Assembly: GCF_001417815.1 (NCBI RefSeq)
Contig: NZ_BCFK01000073.1
Span: 1-40,748 of the forward strand
Source of the DNA: Bifidobacterium aesculapii
Lineage (GTDB): Bacteria > Actinomycetota > Actinomycetes > Actinomycetales > Bifidobacteriaceae
Direction of reading: 5' to 3'
Length of the DNA: 40,748 bases
Shown here: piece after piece, positions 16,819-25,400 of the stretch
Layout of the letters: each line of letters opens with the position of its first letter
How positions within the stretch are numbered: position 1 is the first letter of the stretch
Program-made: the position numbers and the translations under genes
The notes under the pieces: generated by a model
Told to the model about the DNA's origin: nothing
Database searches by the model: none
The model's input: only the letters and a program-made list of their open reading frames with translations

Positions 16819-18036
16819 ATGACTGATTCCGTGGTTGGAACCTCGCCGATGGGGAAACGTGCGGCGCATGGCGGCGATGGAGCGACATCTCGCATGGTCA
16901 AGCTGGCCAAACTGCTGACCTTCGATGCGGTTCCGGAACGCATCGTCGACACCGCTGATGAGACCTTCGTGACGGTTCGTTCCAAATGCGGCGGTGCCGT
17001 CGAGCGTCCCATCAAAGACGGGAAAACGCCGGTGGCGTTCACCGGATATCGTATTCATGCGGGGCAGTTGGTTTACTCGCGCATCGATGCGCGGAATAAC
17101 GCATTCGCCATCGTGCCCGATGAGCTTGACGGCGCTGTGGTAAGCAAGGATTTCCCGGTGTTTCGCATTGACGAATCGCAGGTGCTGCCGGCATACCTGA
17201 TGCATTTCTTCCGAGCCGGTCAGTTGCAACGTGCCATTCAACAGCGCAGCAAGGGCATTACCAATCGTCAGCGGATCAAAGAAGAAGAGTTGCTTGCGTT
17301 TCCGGTTCCGCTACCATCCTTATCTGAGCAGCGGAGAATCGTGGAAATCCTGGACAGGGCGGATGCGATTCGCGCGAAGCGCCGCCAGCTCCTCGCCGAC
17401 TACGACGAACTCCCGCGCTCTCTCTTCGTCGAGATGTTCGGTGATCCGGTTTCCAATCCTAAAGGGTGGGAATATGCGGCGTTATCAGCATTGGGAAGCG
17501 TTGAGCGTGGAGTGTCGAAGTTCAGACCGCGTAATGCGCCCGAGCTGCTTGGTGGCCCCTATCCTCTTATTCAAACTGGCGATGTCACTCATGCAAAGCT
17601 GTATATACGAGATTACACATCCACATATTCCGAATTGGGGTTGTCGCAAAGCCGAATGTGGCATCGCGGAACGCTCTGCATTACCATTGCTGCCAATATT
17701 GCGCAAACGGCTATCCTCGATTTTGATGCCTGTTTTCCTGATAGTGTGGTGGGATTTGTCGCGAATGAAAACACCAATAACCTCTTTATCCATTATTGGT
17801 TTACGTTCTTTCAGGAAATACTGGAACGTCAAGCCCCTGAATCTGCACAGAAAAACATCAATCTGAAGATTCTCAGCAAGCTGGAGGTGATTTTGCCGCC
17901 GCTTGCGCTGCAGCGGGAGTTTGCGCGGCGGGTGGAGGCGATCGCGGCGGCGCGGGCGAAGGCGGAGCGTGCGCTCGCCTTGGACGACGAGCTGTTCGCT
18001 TCCCTCCAATCCCGCGCCTTCCGTGGCGCCCTGTGA
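16819..18036 (+). CDS. hsdS: Type I restriction-modification specificity subunit HsdS
   Basis: A 405-residue subunit that recognises the bipartite DNA target and holds the HsdM and HsdR subunits. Layout: target recognition domain 1 (about 25-170), central conserved helix (LPSLSEQRRIVEILDRADAI), TRD2 (about 216-355), C-terminal conserved helix (LPPLALQREFARRVEAIAA). Both conserved regions are intact, so the protein should work. The SD GAAAGGG is seven bases before the ATG. The bases encoding TRD2 (about 17460-17880) are clearly more A/T-rich than the flanking conserved regions, as expected if this recognition domain was exchanged recently. The target sequence cannot be read from the protein. 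Confidence 0.94.
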   Translation: MTDSVVGTSPMGKRAAHGGDGATSRMVKLAKLLTFDAVPERIVDTADETFVTVRSKCGGAVERPIKDGKTPVAFTGYRIHAGQLVYSRIDARNNAFAIVPDELDGAVVSKDFPVFRIDESQVLPAYLMHFFRAGQLQRAIQQRSKGITNRQRIKEEELLAFPVPLPSLSEQRRIVEILDRADAIRAKRRQLLADYDELPRSLFVEMFGDPVSNPKGWEYAALSALGSVERGVSKFRPRNAPELLGGPYPLIQTGDVTHAKLYIRDYTSTYSELGLSQSRMWHRGTLCITIAANIAQTAILDFDACFPDSVVGFVANENTNNLFIHYWFTFFQEILERQAPESAQKNINLKILSKLEVILPPLALQREFARRVEAIAAARAKAERALALDDELFASLQSRAFRGAL

Positions 18037-18108
18037 CGCTGCGGAAGGGACATCACGCCACACGTCACACTGTTTCGGCTGCGATTCCGAAAGCCTGAGC
18101 CTGAGTGG

Positions 18109-18528
18109 TCACCGGCCGAACAGCGCGAGGTATCGGCGTGCGGTCATGCTTCGTACGGGCGAATGGGCGAACGCATCCGAATCGCGTGTGATGATGAAGT
18201 CGATGCCGTTGCGTTCGGCGGCGGCGCGAATCAGGCCGTCTTCGAAGTCGGGTTCGTCGGAGTATGCGGAATCGTCGCATTCCCTCTGTCCGACGGGGAG
18301 GACGTCCAGCAGTACCAGGAATTGACGGATGAGCTGTCGGCATGCGGGCTCGCCCAGAGGCTTCCTGCATAGGTAGTGGAAGTCCTTCAGGGAGCCGGAG
18401 GTCACGTGCCCGGCGATCTCGGACTTCGCGATCCGTTCCATGAGCGTGGCTGCCGGATCGTGTTCCGGTCGGTTCTCGACGGCGTAGTCCACGAGGATGT
18501 TTGTGTCGAGCAGGAGCTTAGATGTCAC
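18109..18528 (-). CDS. PIN-domain toxin (VapC-like ribonuclease)
   Basis: A 139-residue PIN-domain protein; toxins of this family cleave RNA with a metal-binding acidic cluster. Visible acids: Asp8 in LLLDTNILVD, Asp in FEDGLI and Asp in FIITRDSDAF, matching the PIN signature. The GTG start at 18528 overlaps the last codons of the antitoxin gene by 11 bases, a normal arrangement for coupled expression. It converges on hsdS with 72 bases between the stops. Confidence 0.87.
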   Translation of the reverse strand: MTSKLLLDTNILVDYAVENRPEHDPAATLMERIAKSEIAGHVTSGSLKDFHYLCRKPLGEPACRQLIRQFLVLLDVLPVGQRECDDSAYSDEPDFEDGLIRAAAERNGIDFIITRDSDAFAHSPVRSMTARRYLALFGR

Positions 18529-18811
18529 GGTTCTCGAACTCCCTGCGCATGTCGTCGTAGGTCATGGTGTCCAGCACGGTGCCGTGGGGGAGGTCCGCGA
18601 TGATGTTCTGGGCGTTCCTGAAGGCGGCCAATCGCGCCTGCCTGCGCTTGTCGCCCGCATCGTCGAACTCGGGAACGACTCCCGTGTTGGCGATGCTCTC
18701 CCACAGGTCGCGGATCAGTTCGTTTGGGGTGAGTCCGGCCTTCCTGATGTAGTCGTTGGCCACGGCCTTGACGTTGGCGTCGACGCTTGCGGAGACTGTC
18801 GCAGTAGCCAT
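18518..18811 (-). CDS. Ribbon-helix-helix antitoxin (RelB/DinJ-like) of the PIN toxin
   Basis: A 97-residue protein. Its N-terminal half (VSASVDANVKAVANDYIRKAGLTPNELIRDLWESI) is the RelB/DinJ type of ribbon-helix-helix DNA-binding dimerisation domain; the acidic C-terminus would wrap the toxin. RelB/DinJ antitoxins more often partner RelE/YafQ toxins, so pairing with a PIN toxin is a mixed combination. The ATG at 18811 has AGGAGG six bases upstream; the GTG at 18814 is too close to it. A 32-bp palindrome just upstream is the likely autoregulatory operator. Confidence 0.85.
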   Translation of the reverse strand: MATATVSASVDANVKAVANDYIRKAGLTPNELIRDLWESIANTGVVPEFDDAGDKRRQARLAAFRNAQNIIADLPHGTVLDTMTYDDMRREFENRDI

Positions 18812-18821
18812 CACACTCCTC

Positions 18822-18853
18822 CTATCTATTATCTATGTATAGATAGTAGATAG
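18822..18853. promoter_or_regulatory. 32-bp palindromic operator of the toxin-antitoxin operon
   Basis: Arms of 15 bases (18822-18836 and 18839-18853) match at 14 positions around a 2-base centre. Each arm consists of CTATCTA/TATCTAT repeats, so two antitoxin dimers could bind side by side. It lies 11 bases upstream of the antitoxin ATG and overlaps the SD-proximal promoter zone, fitting toxin-antitoxin autorepression. Confidence 0.8.
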
Positions 18854-18941
18854 TCTATGAGGCCGTCCCGTGACGGTCAACCTTGTTTTCCGGTCAGTAC
18901 TCCTTGTTGCTTGATGATCGTATGCGATTATGCGTATCGCG

Positions 18942-20108
18942 TCAGTTGACGAGATGTCCGATGTCGGTGAATGTGATGACATGTCCGTGTCGGGTCATCA
19001 TGGATTCGTTCCCTCCATATATCAGAATGCGGTGTTCGACATCCACGTCCATGCGTTCCGCCAGTTTGTCGATGGTCGCCCATGCGTGTGGATCGTAGGT
19101 GGTCGAGGACTTGACTTCGATGATGTAATGGGGCACTCCGCCTCTTTCGATGAGGAAGTCGATTTCCGTGCCGTGGTTGTCGCGCCAGTAGAAGAGCCCG
19201 GGGCGTTCTCCCCGCATAAGGAAGTGCTTGATGATCTCGCAGGCTACGGCGTTTTCGAACAGGTGGCCTTTCATGGGGGAGTCATAGAGCCGGTCGATGT
19301 CGGTGATACCCATGAGGCTGCTGGCCAGACCGGTATCGTAGAAATACACTTTGGGGGATTTCACCAGTTGCTTGCCGTAGTTGTTGTAGTAGGGCATGAT
19401 GCGGAACAGGATGAAGCTTGATTCGAGGATGGAAAGCCAGTCCTGCGCGGTGGCGCGTGTGATGCCGCACTTATCTGCCAGCATCATTGTCTGTGGGGTC
19501 TGTCCGATTTGATACGCGCAGAGTGTCAGGAAATGTTGGAAATCTGCTAGTTTTCGCACGCCGAGTTCGGTTCGCACATCGCGGTTCACGTAAGTCTCCA
19601 CGTAGTCCCGGTAGTAGTTCGACGTTCGGATCGTGGTTTCGTAGAGTCGGGGATAGCCTCCTTTGATGATCCACTCGGATAGGTTTTCGGGTGCCAGTCC
19701 TGCGTCGGCGAGTTCCGAATAGGCGAACGGTAGAAGATGCCGGACTGCGACGCGGCCTGCGAGACTTTGTGAGATGCTGCGCATCAGCAGGAAATTCTGG
19801 GAACCGGTGATGACGAATTGGCCGGGGTGGTTGTTGGCGTCGATGACTCCTTGGAGATACGAGAATAGATTTGGCGTGCGCTGTGCTTCGTCGAATATGA
19901 CATGGTCGTTGTATATGGAAACAAATGACCTCGGGTCGTCTAGGAATTGTTCCCTTGTAAACGGATCTTCCATCGAAAGGTATCTGTAGCCGGGAAATAG
20001 GTTTCGTGCGAGGGTGGTTTTGCCGCTTTGGCGGGGGCCTGTCAGGGTGACTGCGGGCATTTCTCGCATGGAAGTCGTTATTTCGTTGGCGAGGGTGCGG
20101 GGGATCAT
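18942..20108 (-). CDS. AAA (AAA_14) ATPase with DUF4143 domain, copy 1
   Basis: A 388-residue ATPase. The AAA_14 domain has Walker A GPRQSGKT (24-31), Walker B VIFDEAQ (70-76) and sensor TGSQN (101-105). The middle and C-terminal DUF4143 region contains a winged-helix-like part and a PD-(D/E)xK-like signature (TEIDFLIE ... IIEVKSS). The family is widespread in bacteria and archaea, often in islands, and its cellular job is not established. The start at 20108 follows SD AAGGA; the longer frame upstream runs into the repeat array. It faces away from the toxin operon operator and lies inside the restriction island. Not closely similar to the second DUF4143 protein at 20955-22259. Confidence 0.9.
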   Translation of the reverse strand: MIPRTLANEITTSMREMPAVTLTGPRQSGKTTLARNLFPGYRYLSMEDPFTREQFLDDPRSFVSIYNDHVIFDEAQRTPNLFSYLQGVIDANNHPGQFVITGSQNFLLMRSISQSLAGRVAVRHLLPFAYSELADAGLAPENLSEWIIKGGYPRLYETTIRTSNYYRDYVETYVNRDVRTELGVRKLADFQHFLTLCAYQIGQTPQTMMLADKCGITRATAQDWLSILESSFILFRIMPYYNNYGKQLVKSPKVYFYDTGLASSLMGITDIDRLYDSPMKGHLFENAVACEIIKHFLMRGERPGLFYWRDNHGTEIDFLIERGGVPHYIIEVKSSTTYDPHAWATIDKLAERMDVDVEHRILIYGGNESMMTRHGHVITFTDIGHLVN

Positions 20109-20152
20109 GGGTTCCTTCTTCTCGAAGTTGTTTGGCGTAAAGGTGCTCGGAA

Positions 20153-20267
20153 TTGTCCCTATGCACACCGTACTGACTCTAATGTACAGATCCTACAAAC
20201 TCTACTATGCAGATTCTACAGATTCTACTGTGCGTATCCTACAGACTCTACTATGCAAATCGTACGG
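20153..20267. repeat. 23-bp tandem repeat array upstream of the DUF4143 ATPase
   Basis: Four well-matched units begin at 20176, 20199, 20222 and 20245, and a fifth degenerate unit at 20153, all 23 bases apart. The consensus has the halves ACTCTACTATGC and AGATCCTACAG. The array ends 45 bases upstream of the ATPase ATG on the minus strand. It is too short and gapless for CRISPR; an operator or iteron-like array is more likely. Confidence 0.8.
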
Positions 20268-20343
20268 CTTTTGAAGGTCTGTGCGCGTATCGCGTATTGG
20301 AGTCGGTCGCATCCGCCGCCGTTGCTGTTGCATGCCGCATCAA

Positions 20344-20379
20344 TGTATAGTCACGACTTGTATAGTCGTAACTATACAA
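20344..20379. promoter_or_regulatory. 22-bp palindrome with an extra half-site
   Basis: TTGTATAGT-CGTA-ACTATACAA (20358-20379) is a perfect 9-4-9 palindrome. A third half-site, TGTATAGT, lies at 20344-20351, fifteen bases from the next. It looks like a repressor operator. The nearest credible start is the ATPase at 20108, 236 bases away on the minus strand; no gene for a cognate regulator is visible. Confidence 0.6.
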
Positions 20380-20453
20380 AGTCGAATGAGAAGCTGGTTC
20401 TTCGACGTCGGATGACGCTTTGTTCCACGTGCGTGGAGCGCTCGGGCGTTCAT

Positions 20454-20513
20454 CTCTCTGCGCGATTTTCGTGCGCAAATCGTGCCGATAGCGCACGAAA
20501 ATCGCGCAGAGAG
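20454..20513. repeat. Long palindromic repeat element, copy 1
   Basis: A perfect 23-bp stem (20454-20476 with 20491-20513) around a 14-base loop AAATCGTGCCGATA. The same element, with the same loop length and a closely related loop, recurs at 26337-26390. It is a REP-like dispersed palindrome. It could act as a bidirectional terminator, but there is no T run. Confidence 0.8.
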
Positions 20514-20526
20514 GGTGATGAAGCGT

Positions 20527-20745
20527 TCAGTCGCGCGGGCGGCTGCGCAGGTATTCGCGCAGGAACGGGATCGCGAAATCCGCCGTGCCGCGTGCGGGGG
20601 AGGAGATGACGTGCTCGTCCAGCAGCCGCTGGCGGTAGATGTTCGCGTAGTCCATGGTCTCGCCCATGCGCCGGGCGATGTCGGCGGTCGAGGACGGCCC
20701 GTCGTCTACGGACATCGCTTCGAGATAATCGATCGTCCGAAGCGC
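20527..20745 (-). pseudogene. C-terminal remnant of an ATPase gene
   Basis: About 72 codons (LEAMSVDDGPSSTADIARRM ... FAIPFLREYLRSRPRD) look like the C-terminal winged-helix tail of a bifidobacterial-type AAA/ORC-like ATP-binding protein. No P-loop or other N-terminal part is present; upstream of about 20745 the sequence turns into A/T-rich repeats and the reading frame yields a hydrophobic non-homologous stretch. The gene was probably truncated by an insertion or deletion. The ATPase assignment is from recollection of the family tail and is moderate. Confidence 0.55.
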
Positions 20746-20746
20746 T

Positions 20747-20875
20747 AATAGAACAAATAGAACAGAATAGAAAATCCATAGAACAAACGGCCACTGCATC
20801 ACAGAGCGCCGCGAACCCCAGTCATTCCAATGGTTTCAGCCATGTTGGCAAGTAGGAAATAGAACAAATAGAACA
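20747..20875. repeat. AATAGAACA repeat clusters
   Basis: AATAGAACA occurs twice in tandem at 20747-20764 and again at 20858-20875, giving an 18-bp direct repeat 111 bases apart, with a fifth variant, CATAGAACA, at 20778. The cluster marks the break point of the ATPase remnant. It may be the scar of a lost insertion or a set of protein-binding sites. No gene is seen within it. Confidence 0.65.
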
Positions 20876-20900
20876 AAGGCCGTGCCGGCAAGGTGCGGAT

Positions 20901-20920
20901 GCCCGTCATGGGTGACGGGC
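20901..20920 (-). terminator. Short hairpin after the second DUF4143 gene
   Basis: GCCCGTCA-TGGG-TGACGGGC forms a perfect 8-bp stem 35 bases beyond the stop of the ATPase gene. No T run follows, so it is only a possible terminator. Confidence 0.35.
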
Positions 20921-20954
20921 CGCCTGCTCTGGTACTGTTCCCGGCGTCACACGG

Positions 20955-22259
20955 TTATCCGCCTATGCAGAATGCGGCGTACAGCGGGATGCTGCGGATG
21001 CCGTTCTCGACGCCGAAGTTCTTGGTGGACAGCCTGATGGCCTGCGTCGGTTCGTATTTTCCGCGATAAACCGTGAGACTGCGCGACCGCGTATTGTCGG
21101 ACGACTTGACCTCGACCGGCACCCCGACCGGTTCGCCGGGCATCTGAATGACGAAATCCAGCTCCGCGGTGTTGCCGCTCGTCCAATACCGCAACGGTAT
21201 CCCATTCGCCGTCATCGCCTGCGCCACATGGTTTTCGACCACGCCGCCCAAATCGATGCGTCTGCGGTATCCGGCATCGGTGGCCAGTGCCGGATCGAGT
21301 TCGCTCCGCGCCGCAAGAAGCCCCGTATCCCCCATGTAGATCTTGAACGCCGAAGCGTCCTCATGCATGGCGAGCGGCAGCCGCCCATCCGAGACCCGCA
21401 CGCAGCGCTCCACAAGACCGGCCGCAAGCAGCCAGGCGATCGCCGGCCCATACACCGCCGCTCGCCCGCCGCTCCTCACCAGCTTGTACTGGAACTTGTG
21501 GTTCTCCTTGGCGAGTTGTGCGGGAATGCTGTTCCATGTGTCCTGGATTCGCGCCGATTCCACCGGTGTGGCGTATTTCGCCATATCGGCGGCATACAGG
21601 TCCAGAATATTCAGCTGACGGTCGCGCACGGACGCATAGTCGCCGTTTTCGGCGAACGTGGAGACGGCCTCGGGCATGCCGCCGACGATGAGATACTGCC
21701 AGAAGCGCTCCAGCATCGCCTCGTGCAGATAGCATGCGACCCCATGCTCATAGCAATCGCGGATCTCCGCAATCAGAGCGCCGTCCCCCACGGCCTCGAG
21801 GAACTCGTCGAAACCCATGGGGCGCAACGTCAGCGTATCGACCTTGCCCACCGGCATGCTGAACCCCTGTCGATTGACGGCGACGCCCAACAGGCTTCCA
21901 GCCGCCGCGACATGTAATTGCGGCATGTCCTCGCAGAAGTACTTGAGCGCGGCCAGCGCGCGGTTCGAGGCCTGAACCTCATCAAGAATCAGCAGCGTCC
22001 GTCCCGGCTCGATGACGCGTCCTGCGATCTGCGACAGCCGTCGAAGCAGTATGGACGGTTCGAGATCCCGCTCAAACGCCGCCCGCACGCGTGCGTCGCG
22101 TTCCACGTCGAATCTGACGTGTTCCCCGGAGAACATGGTTTCGGCCAATTCGGTCAGCAGGTACGTCTTTCCCGTCTGGCGCGCCCCGTACAGCAGCAAC
22201 GGTTTGCGATTGGGAGAGGCCGCCCAATCCTTCAGCCGTATCATCAGATTCCGTCGCAT
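20955..22259 (-). CDS. AAA ATPase with DUF4143 domain, copy 2
   Basis: A 434-residue ATPase with Walker A GARQTGKT (25-32), Walker B LLILDEVQ (Asp93-Glu94) and sensor AAGSLLG. The DUF4143 region follows, with MGDTGLLAAR and a C-terminal nuclease-like signature (AELDFVIQ ... VPVEVKSSD). The ATG has SD AAGGA five bases upstream. It belongs to the same broad family as the protein at 18942-20108 but to a different branch: longer, GC-rich and divergent throughout, so this is not a recent duplication. It is divergent from hsdR with 235 bases between. The role is unknown; members are often called predicted ATPases and are frequent in defence and toxin-antitoxin islands. Confidence 0.9.
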   Translation of the reverse strand: MRRNLMIRLKDWAASPNRKPLLLYGARQTGKTYLLTELAETMFSGEHVRFDVERDARVRAAFERDLEPSILLRRLSQIAGRVIEPGRTLLILDEVQASNRALAALKYFCEDMPQLHVAAAGSLLGVAVNRQGFSMPVGKVDTLTLRPMGFDEFLEAVGDGALIAEIRDCYEHGVACYLHEAMLERFWQYLIVGGMPEAVSTFAENGDYASVRDRQLNILDLYAADMAKYATPVESARIQDTWNSIPAQLAKENHKFQYKLVRSGGRAAVYGPAIAWLLAAGLVERCVRVSDGRLPLAMHEDASAFKIYMGDTGLLAARSELDPALATDAGYRRRIDLGGVVENHVAQAMTANGIPLRYWTSGNTAELDFVIQMPGEPVGVPVEVKSSDNTRSRSLTVYRGKYEPTQAIRLSTKNFGVENGIRSIPLYAAFCIGG

Positions 22260-22409
22260 TGCGGTCCTTACCTTTAACTGTGAATTATTGTCGTATCAAA
22301 CAATTTTATATATGAAAAAATGTAGCATATGACATTTTCCCATAGTTGTTCGTTGAATAGTGCGTTCCACCGCTCCGCGTGCGTTCCCGGCGTCGCGCCT
22401 CGGCAACAA

Positions 22410-22440
22410 TTGTCCGGTTCCGAGAAGCGTCAGGTACGAT
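22410..22440 (+). promoter_or_regulatory. Possible hsdR promoter
   Basis: TTGTCC at 22410-22415 and TACGAT at 22435-22440 with a 19-base spacer, 54 bases before the hsdR ATG. The spacing is a little long. The upstream A/T-rich stretch (22262-22345) may hold the divergent promoter of the DUF4143 gene. Confidence 0.4.
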
Positions 22441-22494
22441 AAGAGACGTCGCCGCAAGCCACGCCCGGCCGGTGACGGGATGAGGAGGTTCCGG

Positions 22495-25400
22495 ATGGGC
22501 AACTTCGATTTCGTGCACACGGTGTTCCCGGACGCGCACGCCGACTGCGCGAAGGCGGAATCCTACGTGCAGTCCGACCCGGTCACCTGCTGCGCCTATG
22601 CGCGCCGCGCCATCAACGTCCTCGTCCCGCACCTCTACTACGACGTGCTCGGACTGCGCACGCCGAGTAGCGGCGACGACCTGTTCGATCTGCTCAAGGC
22701 GGACGGATTCACGCGGAAGGTCGATCGGAACATCCTCGGCAAGCTCCACTTCATCCGCAAAATCGGCAACCACGCGCTCCACGACAAGCGGCCCGACATC
22801 GACACGGGCACATCGCTCGCCGTCATGAACGAGCTGTTCCACGTGCTCGTCTGGACCGGCTACCACATGTCCGATCATCCCGAAGCCGTGCCGCTCGACA
22901 CACAATTCGATCCCACACTCGCCAAACGCGCACGCGCGCTCAACGCGGCCGAAGCCGCCACGCTGCTCAAACGGACGCAGGGACGCTTCAACGAGCAGCG
23001 GCGCATCATCGAAGAGCGCGAACAACGCATCAAGGAACAGTCGGAGGAACTGGACCGTCGCGAACAGGACATCGCCCGACGCGACGAGGCGATCGCGCGC
23101 AAAGATGAGGCGCTCGCCAGCAAAGATGCCGAACTCGCGCGATACCGTGAACAGACGGAGGCCCTCCGCGCGCAGATCAAGGCCGCGCAGGCGCGCAACA
23201 CGCGCGAGGACACGCACGACTACACGTACGGCGAAGCGGAGACGCGCGCCGCACTCATCGACGACCTGCTCGCCGAGGAAGGCTGGAACCTCACCGAGCG
23301 CAACCGCGAGGTCAAGGTCGAAGGCATGCCGCCCACGCCCGACCAGCCCACCGGCGTCGGATACGCCGACTACGTGCTGTGGGACGACGACGGTATGCCG
23401 CTCGCCGTCATCGAAGCAAAACGCACGTCCGTGAGCGTCGCGGCGGGCGAACAGCAGGCGCTGCGCTACGCCGACGCACTCGACCTGCGCTACAATCCGA
23501 CGCACGATCCCGGCAAACGCCCCGTCATCTTCCTCACCAACGGCTACGAGACGCGCATCTGGGACGAGTGGCGCGCCGCGGACGGTACGGAGGGCGGATA
23601 CCCGCAGCGCGTCGTGCAGGGCTTCTACGCGAAAGACGAACTCAAACGACTTCTCGCCCGCCGCGCCGCCGCACGTCTCTCCGGGCGCGCGATCTCCGCG
23701 GACATCGCCGGGCGGCCGTACCAGCAGGAAGCCATACAAGCCGTGGACGCGGCGTTCGACGGCCGCCGCCGCGCCGCGCTGCTCGTCATGGCGACCGGCA
23801 CCGGCAAGACGCGCGTCGCCATCGCCCTCGTCCAGCAGCTCATGCGGGCCGGGTGGGTGCGCAACGTGCTGTTCCTCGCCGACCGCACCGCGCTCGTCAA
23901 CCAGGCTGCGAAGGCGTTCAGACACCGCGTGAACGGACTGGGCGAGCGCGTGCCCGTCGTCAACCTGCTCGAAGACAGGAACGCGTCGGGCCGCGTCTAC
24001 CTGAGCACGTACCCGACGATGATGAACCTCGTGAACGCGCGCGGCGGCGACGGCACGCGGCGTTTCGGCCCCGGCTTCTTCGACCTCGTCATCATCGACG
24101 AGGCGCACCGGAGCGTGTACGCGAAATACAGGTTCCTGTTCGACTACTTCGACGGGCTGCTCGTCGGCCTCACCGCCACGCCCAAGAACGAGGTGGACCG
24201 CAACACGTACCGTCTCTTCGGGCTCGACTACGACGCGCGCACCGGCGGCGTGCCCACCTACGCCTACGGTCTCGAACAGGCCGTGCGTGAAGGGCACCTC
24301 GTGCCGGCGCGGTCGGTGTCCATCGGCACCCGAATCATGGACCGCGGCATCCGCTACGACGAACTCACCCCCGAAGAGCAGGCCGAATGGGAGTCCAAGG
24401 ACTGGGACGAGGACGGCGACATACCCGACCGCGTGGATGCGAGCGACGTGAACCGCAAACTGTTCAACGCCGACACCATCGACAAGGTGCTCGGCGTGCT
24501 CATGGAACGCGGCATCCACGTCGACGACGGCGAACGCCTCGGCAAGACCATCATCTTCGCGCGCAACCAGCGCCACGCCGAGGAGATCAAGGCCCGGTTC
24601 GACATGAACTGGCCCGAGCTTGGCGGCGCGTTCGCGCGCGTCATCACCCACGCCACGCGCGGCGCGCAGTCCCTGATCGAGGACTTCGAGGACCCGGGCA
24701 AGGACCCGATGATCGCCATCAGCGTGGACATGCTCGACACCGGCGTGGACGTGCCCGAAGCCGTGAACCTCGTGTTCTTCAAACCGGTGATGAGCCGCAC
24801 GAAATACTGGCAGATGATTGGCCGCGGCACCCGTCCGCGCCCCGACCTGTTCGGCCTCGGGCGCGACAAGACCGAATTCCTCGTCATCGACTGCTGCGAC
24901 AACGTCGCGTACTTCAACGAGAACATCCCCGAACGTGATGTGCCCGTGCAGCCGTCGCTGGGCGAACGCCTGTTCCGGCTGCGGCTCGGCCTGCTGGAGA
25001 CGCTGGACCGTGCGGGCGGGGCCGGCGCGTCCGGCGCGTCCGACGCGTCCGTCACGTCCGGTTCGTCCGTCGCGTTTGACGCCGCCGCCGACGGCGCCGC
25101 GTTCGGCGGCGGGCGCGACGATCGCGCGCGGTACCGCGCCGAACTCGCGCGCACGCTCGACGGCATCGTCTCCGGCATGCGCCCGGACGAGAACGTCCTC
25201 GTGCGCCCGCATCGCCGCGACGTCGAAAACGTGACGCGGCACGGCTGGTGGGATACGGTCACGCCGGACAAGGCGCGTCTCGCCGCCACGCTCGCCGGAC
25301 TGCCCAGCGCGAATCCGGACGGCGACGCGCAGGAGACCGGTGCCGACGCGGGTTCCGGCGTCGATGCGAAACACCTCGACCTGCTGGTCTACACGTACGA

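Noticed and set aside
16649..16821. Small open frame with GTG start overlapping the hsdM stop and ending just after the hsdS start
   Set aside because: It runs through the hairpin arms, has no SD of its own beyond the hsdM end, and codes nothing recognisable; the RNA structure explains the region better.
20153..20267. CRISPR array
   Set aside because: Units of 23 bases directly abut with no unique spacers, and no cas gene is present in the window.
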